The notes under the pieces are model-generated. The model was not told where the DNA came from, ran no database searches, and worked only from the letters and a program-made list of their open reading frames with translations. Shown here in pieces: positions 60,262 through 64,000 of a DNA stretch of 64,000 nucleotides (its first letter is position 1; the number at the start of each line of letters is the position of its first letter). The DNA comes from Rhodobacteraceae bacterium QY30 (GTDB taxonomy: Bacteria; Pseudomonadota; Alphaproteobacteria; Rhodobacterales; Rhodobacteraceae). Location: contig CP023454.1 of NCBI GenBank assembly GCA_002356635.1, positions 3,359,501 to 3,423,500 on the forward strand. Reading direction: 5' to 3'. A program made the translations under genes and the position numbers.

Positions 60262-61223
60262 TTCTGCCCCGCCAGATCGTCGCCGGCCTGTAGCCCGGAC
60301 AGAACTTCGACCATTTCCTCCCCACCGATCATGTGGCGCGGCCCCGGAACGATCGTCCGCATCTGCGAACCTTCCGGCGTCATCACCTGAACGGCATCAA
60401 GCCCGGCGTGGGACTTCACCAGCGCGGCCGGCACCAGAAGCGCCTTGCGCGTGGCGACCGGCAGGCGCACCAGAACCCGCGCGTCGTAGAAGCGATCCGG
60501 AAGGCTGGCCACATCCACATCGGCCAGAACGCGACCGTTTTCGATCAGCGGATAGATCTTCGCAAGCTTGCCTGTTCCTGCCGTATCGCCCTGTTCAATC
60601 AGGATTTCCGCACCTTCCTGCAATCCGGTTGCGTGACGTTCCGGCACCGCAAGGCGCAAGAAGATCCCGCCCCCGCCGACCGAGGCGATTTCCTCTCCGG
60701 GCATCACCACGGCCCCCGTGGCCACCGGCACCGACAGCACCCGACCGGCGATTGGCGCCAGAACAGCGCCTTCCGCCGCCTGCTGTTCGATCACCCGGCG
60801 ATCCGCCCGCGATGCTTCGATCTGGCCGCTCAGCACATCGACCTGCGTCCGCAGGGCATCCAGCCTCTGAACCGTCGTTACCCCACGTGCCTGAAGCTCT
60901 TCCCCACGCTTCAGCTCGGAGCGGGCGTTTTCCAGTTGCGCGTTCAGACTGTCCAGTCGCGCATCGGTCGCCGAAAGCTGGAACGCCAGCTTTTCGTCGA
61001 TGACTTGCGCCAACACTTGGCCCGCGGTGACCTGATCCCCTTCGGAAACTTTCAAATCGACCAGCGTCCCGCCCAGCCGCGCCCGTGCCGGGATGCGGTT
61101 GCGGGATTCGATGCGCCCATAGACCGCTTTCCATTCCGTGATCTCAACCGGCTGGACCGGCGCTGCGGTGGCGGCAAGTGGAAGCGCCAGCGCAGCCAGA
61201 AGGATCATCAGGTGTTTCTGCAC
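60258..61223 (-). CDS. RND efflux periplasmic adaptor (membrane fusion protein)
   Basis: 321 residues. Signal peptide (ILLAALALPLAATAA), biotinyl-lipoyl-like hairpin (GGTLVDLKVSEGDQVTAGQVLAQV), coiled coil (about 85-150) and a beta-barrel/membrane-proximal part. It joins the permease to the outer-membrane channel. First gene of the two-gene operon under the palindromic promoter. Confidence 0.95.
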   Translation of the reverse strand: MQKHLMILLAALALPLAATAAPVQPVEITEWKAVYGRIESRNRIPARARLGGTLVDLKVSEGDQVTAGQVLAQVIDEKLAFQLSATDARLDSLNAQLENARSELKRGEELQARGVTTVQRLDALRTQVDVLSGQIEASRADRRVIEQQAAEGAVLAPIAGRVLSVPVATGAVVMPGEEIASVGGGGIFLRLAVPERHATGLQEGAEILIEQGDTAGTGKLAKIYPLIENGRVLADVDVASLPDRFYDARVLVRLPVATRKALLVPAALVKSHAGLDAVQVMTPEGSQMRTIVPGPRHMIGGEEMVEVLSGLQAGDDLAGQK

Positions 61224-61268
61224 GATCTCGACCTTTCAAGCGGCAAGGGGGGCCAGAGCCCGAAATAC

Positions 61269-61284
61269 ATTCCTGAACTTGAAT
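61269..61284 (-). promoter_or_regulatory. ATTC-N8-GAAT operator overlapping the efflux promoter
   Basis: ATTC at 61269-61272 and GAAT at 61281-61284 flank exactly eight bases. On the minus strand, TTGACA (61309-61304) and CATATT (61287-61282), 16 nt apart, make a good promoter whose -10 lies on the operator. The ATTC-N8-GAAT pattern is the one I recall for the sulfide sensors SqrR/BigR; no regulator gene is in the window. Confidence 0.55.
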
Positions 61285-61309
61285 ATGTTTGCTCACGCAA
61301 GATTGTCAA
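61282..61309 (-). promoter_or_regulatory. sigma-70 type promoter of the RND operon
   Basis: TTGACA (-35, 61309-61304) and CATATT (-10, 61287-61282) with a 16-bp spacer, 59 bp upstream of the adaptor ATG. Confidence 0.6.
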
Positions 61310-61358
61310 GCCGCAGTCCCTGCCGACTGTGGCCCAAAGATCGGCAGTTGGAAACGGC

Positions 61359-63839
<2,481 letters not shown>

Positions 63840-63891
63840 TTATAGGGGGACGGCGCGGCATTGTCACGCACGCGCGGCGGAACCGGACGGC

Positions 63892-64000
63892 TCAGGTCTG
63901 CGTGATCACGGCCCCGACCGCAATCAGAAGCACCCCCGCGATCCGGTTGATCCGCCCGAATCCGGCCTGGGACCCTATGCGATGCCGCAGGTGCGCCAGC
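63892..64000 (-). CDS. LysE/RhtB-family exporter, C-terminal end only
   Basis: The last 35 residues are visible before the TGA at 63892-63894; the rest lies beyond the window. The tail INRIAGVLLIAVGAVITQT is the last membrane helix of LysE-type amino-acid exporters. Only the helix and its context support the call. Confidence 0.5.
   Translation of the reverse strand, partial: LAHLRHRIGSQAGFGRINRIAGVLLIAVGAVITQT

Noticed and set aside
57586-60390. Plus-strand frame of 934 codons opposite the RND permease
   Set aside because: It lies wholly inside a clear permease gene, and its Arg/Asp/Gln/His-rich product has no domain.

Overview
The window is one contiguous stretch of high-GC chromosome from an alphaproteobacterium, most likely a Rhodobacteraceae/Paracoccaceae member (Rhodobacter, Gemmobacter or Tabrizicola type). 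That placement is inference. It rests on the codon bias, on the SecA, ArgJ and RadC types, on a VPLPA-CTERM/exosortase D system, and on a pair of gene-transfer-agent head-spike genes of the Rhodobacter capsulatus Rcc01079/Rcc01080 type. No rRNA, tRNA, CRISPR array or insertion sequence was seen.

Layout. 1-10.3 kb holds housekeeping genes: infB (5' end outside the window), a 45-codon small gene, the ppiC-argJ-mutT operon, secA, an exported protein of unknown function, and radC with a CtrA-type site in front of it. 10.4-13.7 kb is a complete dTDP-L-rhamnose operon (rfbCBDA). 13.8-25.4 kb holds recQ, yggT, a thioesterase, an MFS/mepA/phytase-like esterase run, a queuosine-precursor transporter, and an attenuator-like leader before arfB. 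It continues with an aminotransferase/kinase pair and a polysaccharide flippase.

23.9-53 kb is a large exopolysaccharide region. It encodes a flippase, an O-antigen-ligase/Wzy-like polymerase, Wza-like export, a PEP-CTERM-type outer-membrane protein, a PrsT-like TPR lipoprotein, an undecaprenyl-phosphate sugar transferase, an XrtA-type ATPase, a Wzz-like chain-length protein, a tyrosine autokinase, and several glycosyltransferases and O-acetyl/acyl transferases. It also carries an exosortase D-EpsI fusion overlapping a rhomboid protease, and one VPLPA-CTERM substrate. Together with the rml genes this makes an essentially complete Wzx/Wzy-type pathway for a probably rhamnose-containing, O-acylated exopolysaccharide.

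Inside this region (44.9-47.5 kb) lie a spike-base gene and a convergent large gene with an esterase-like domain and a lectin-like C-terminus. They resemble the R. capsulatus GTA head spikes that bind capsule. Receptor synthesis and receptor recognition may therefore be linked here.

53-64 kb returns to general functions: trhO, a YegD-like Hsp70, pncA-pncB, a two-gene RND efflux operon, gyrB and the 3' end of a LysE-family gene. The efflux promoter contains an ATTC-N8-GAAT palindrome over its -10 element, the pattern I recall for the sulfide-responsive SqrR/BigR repressors.
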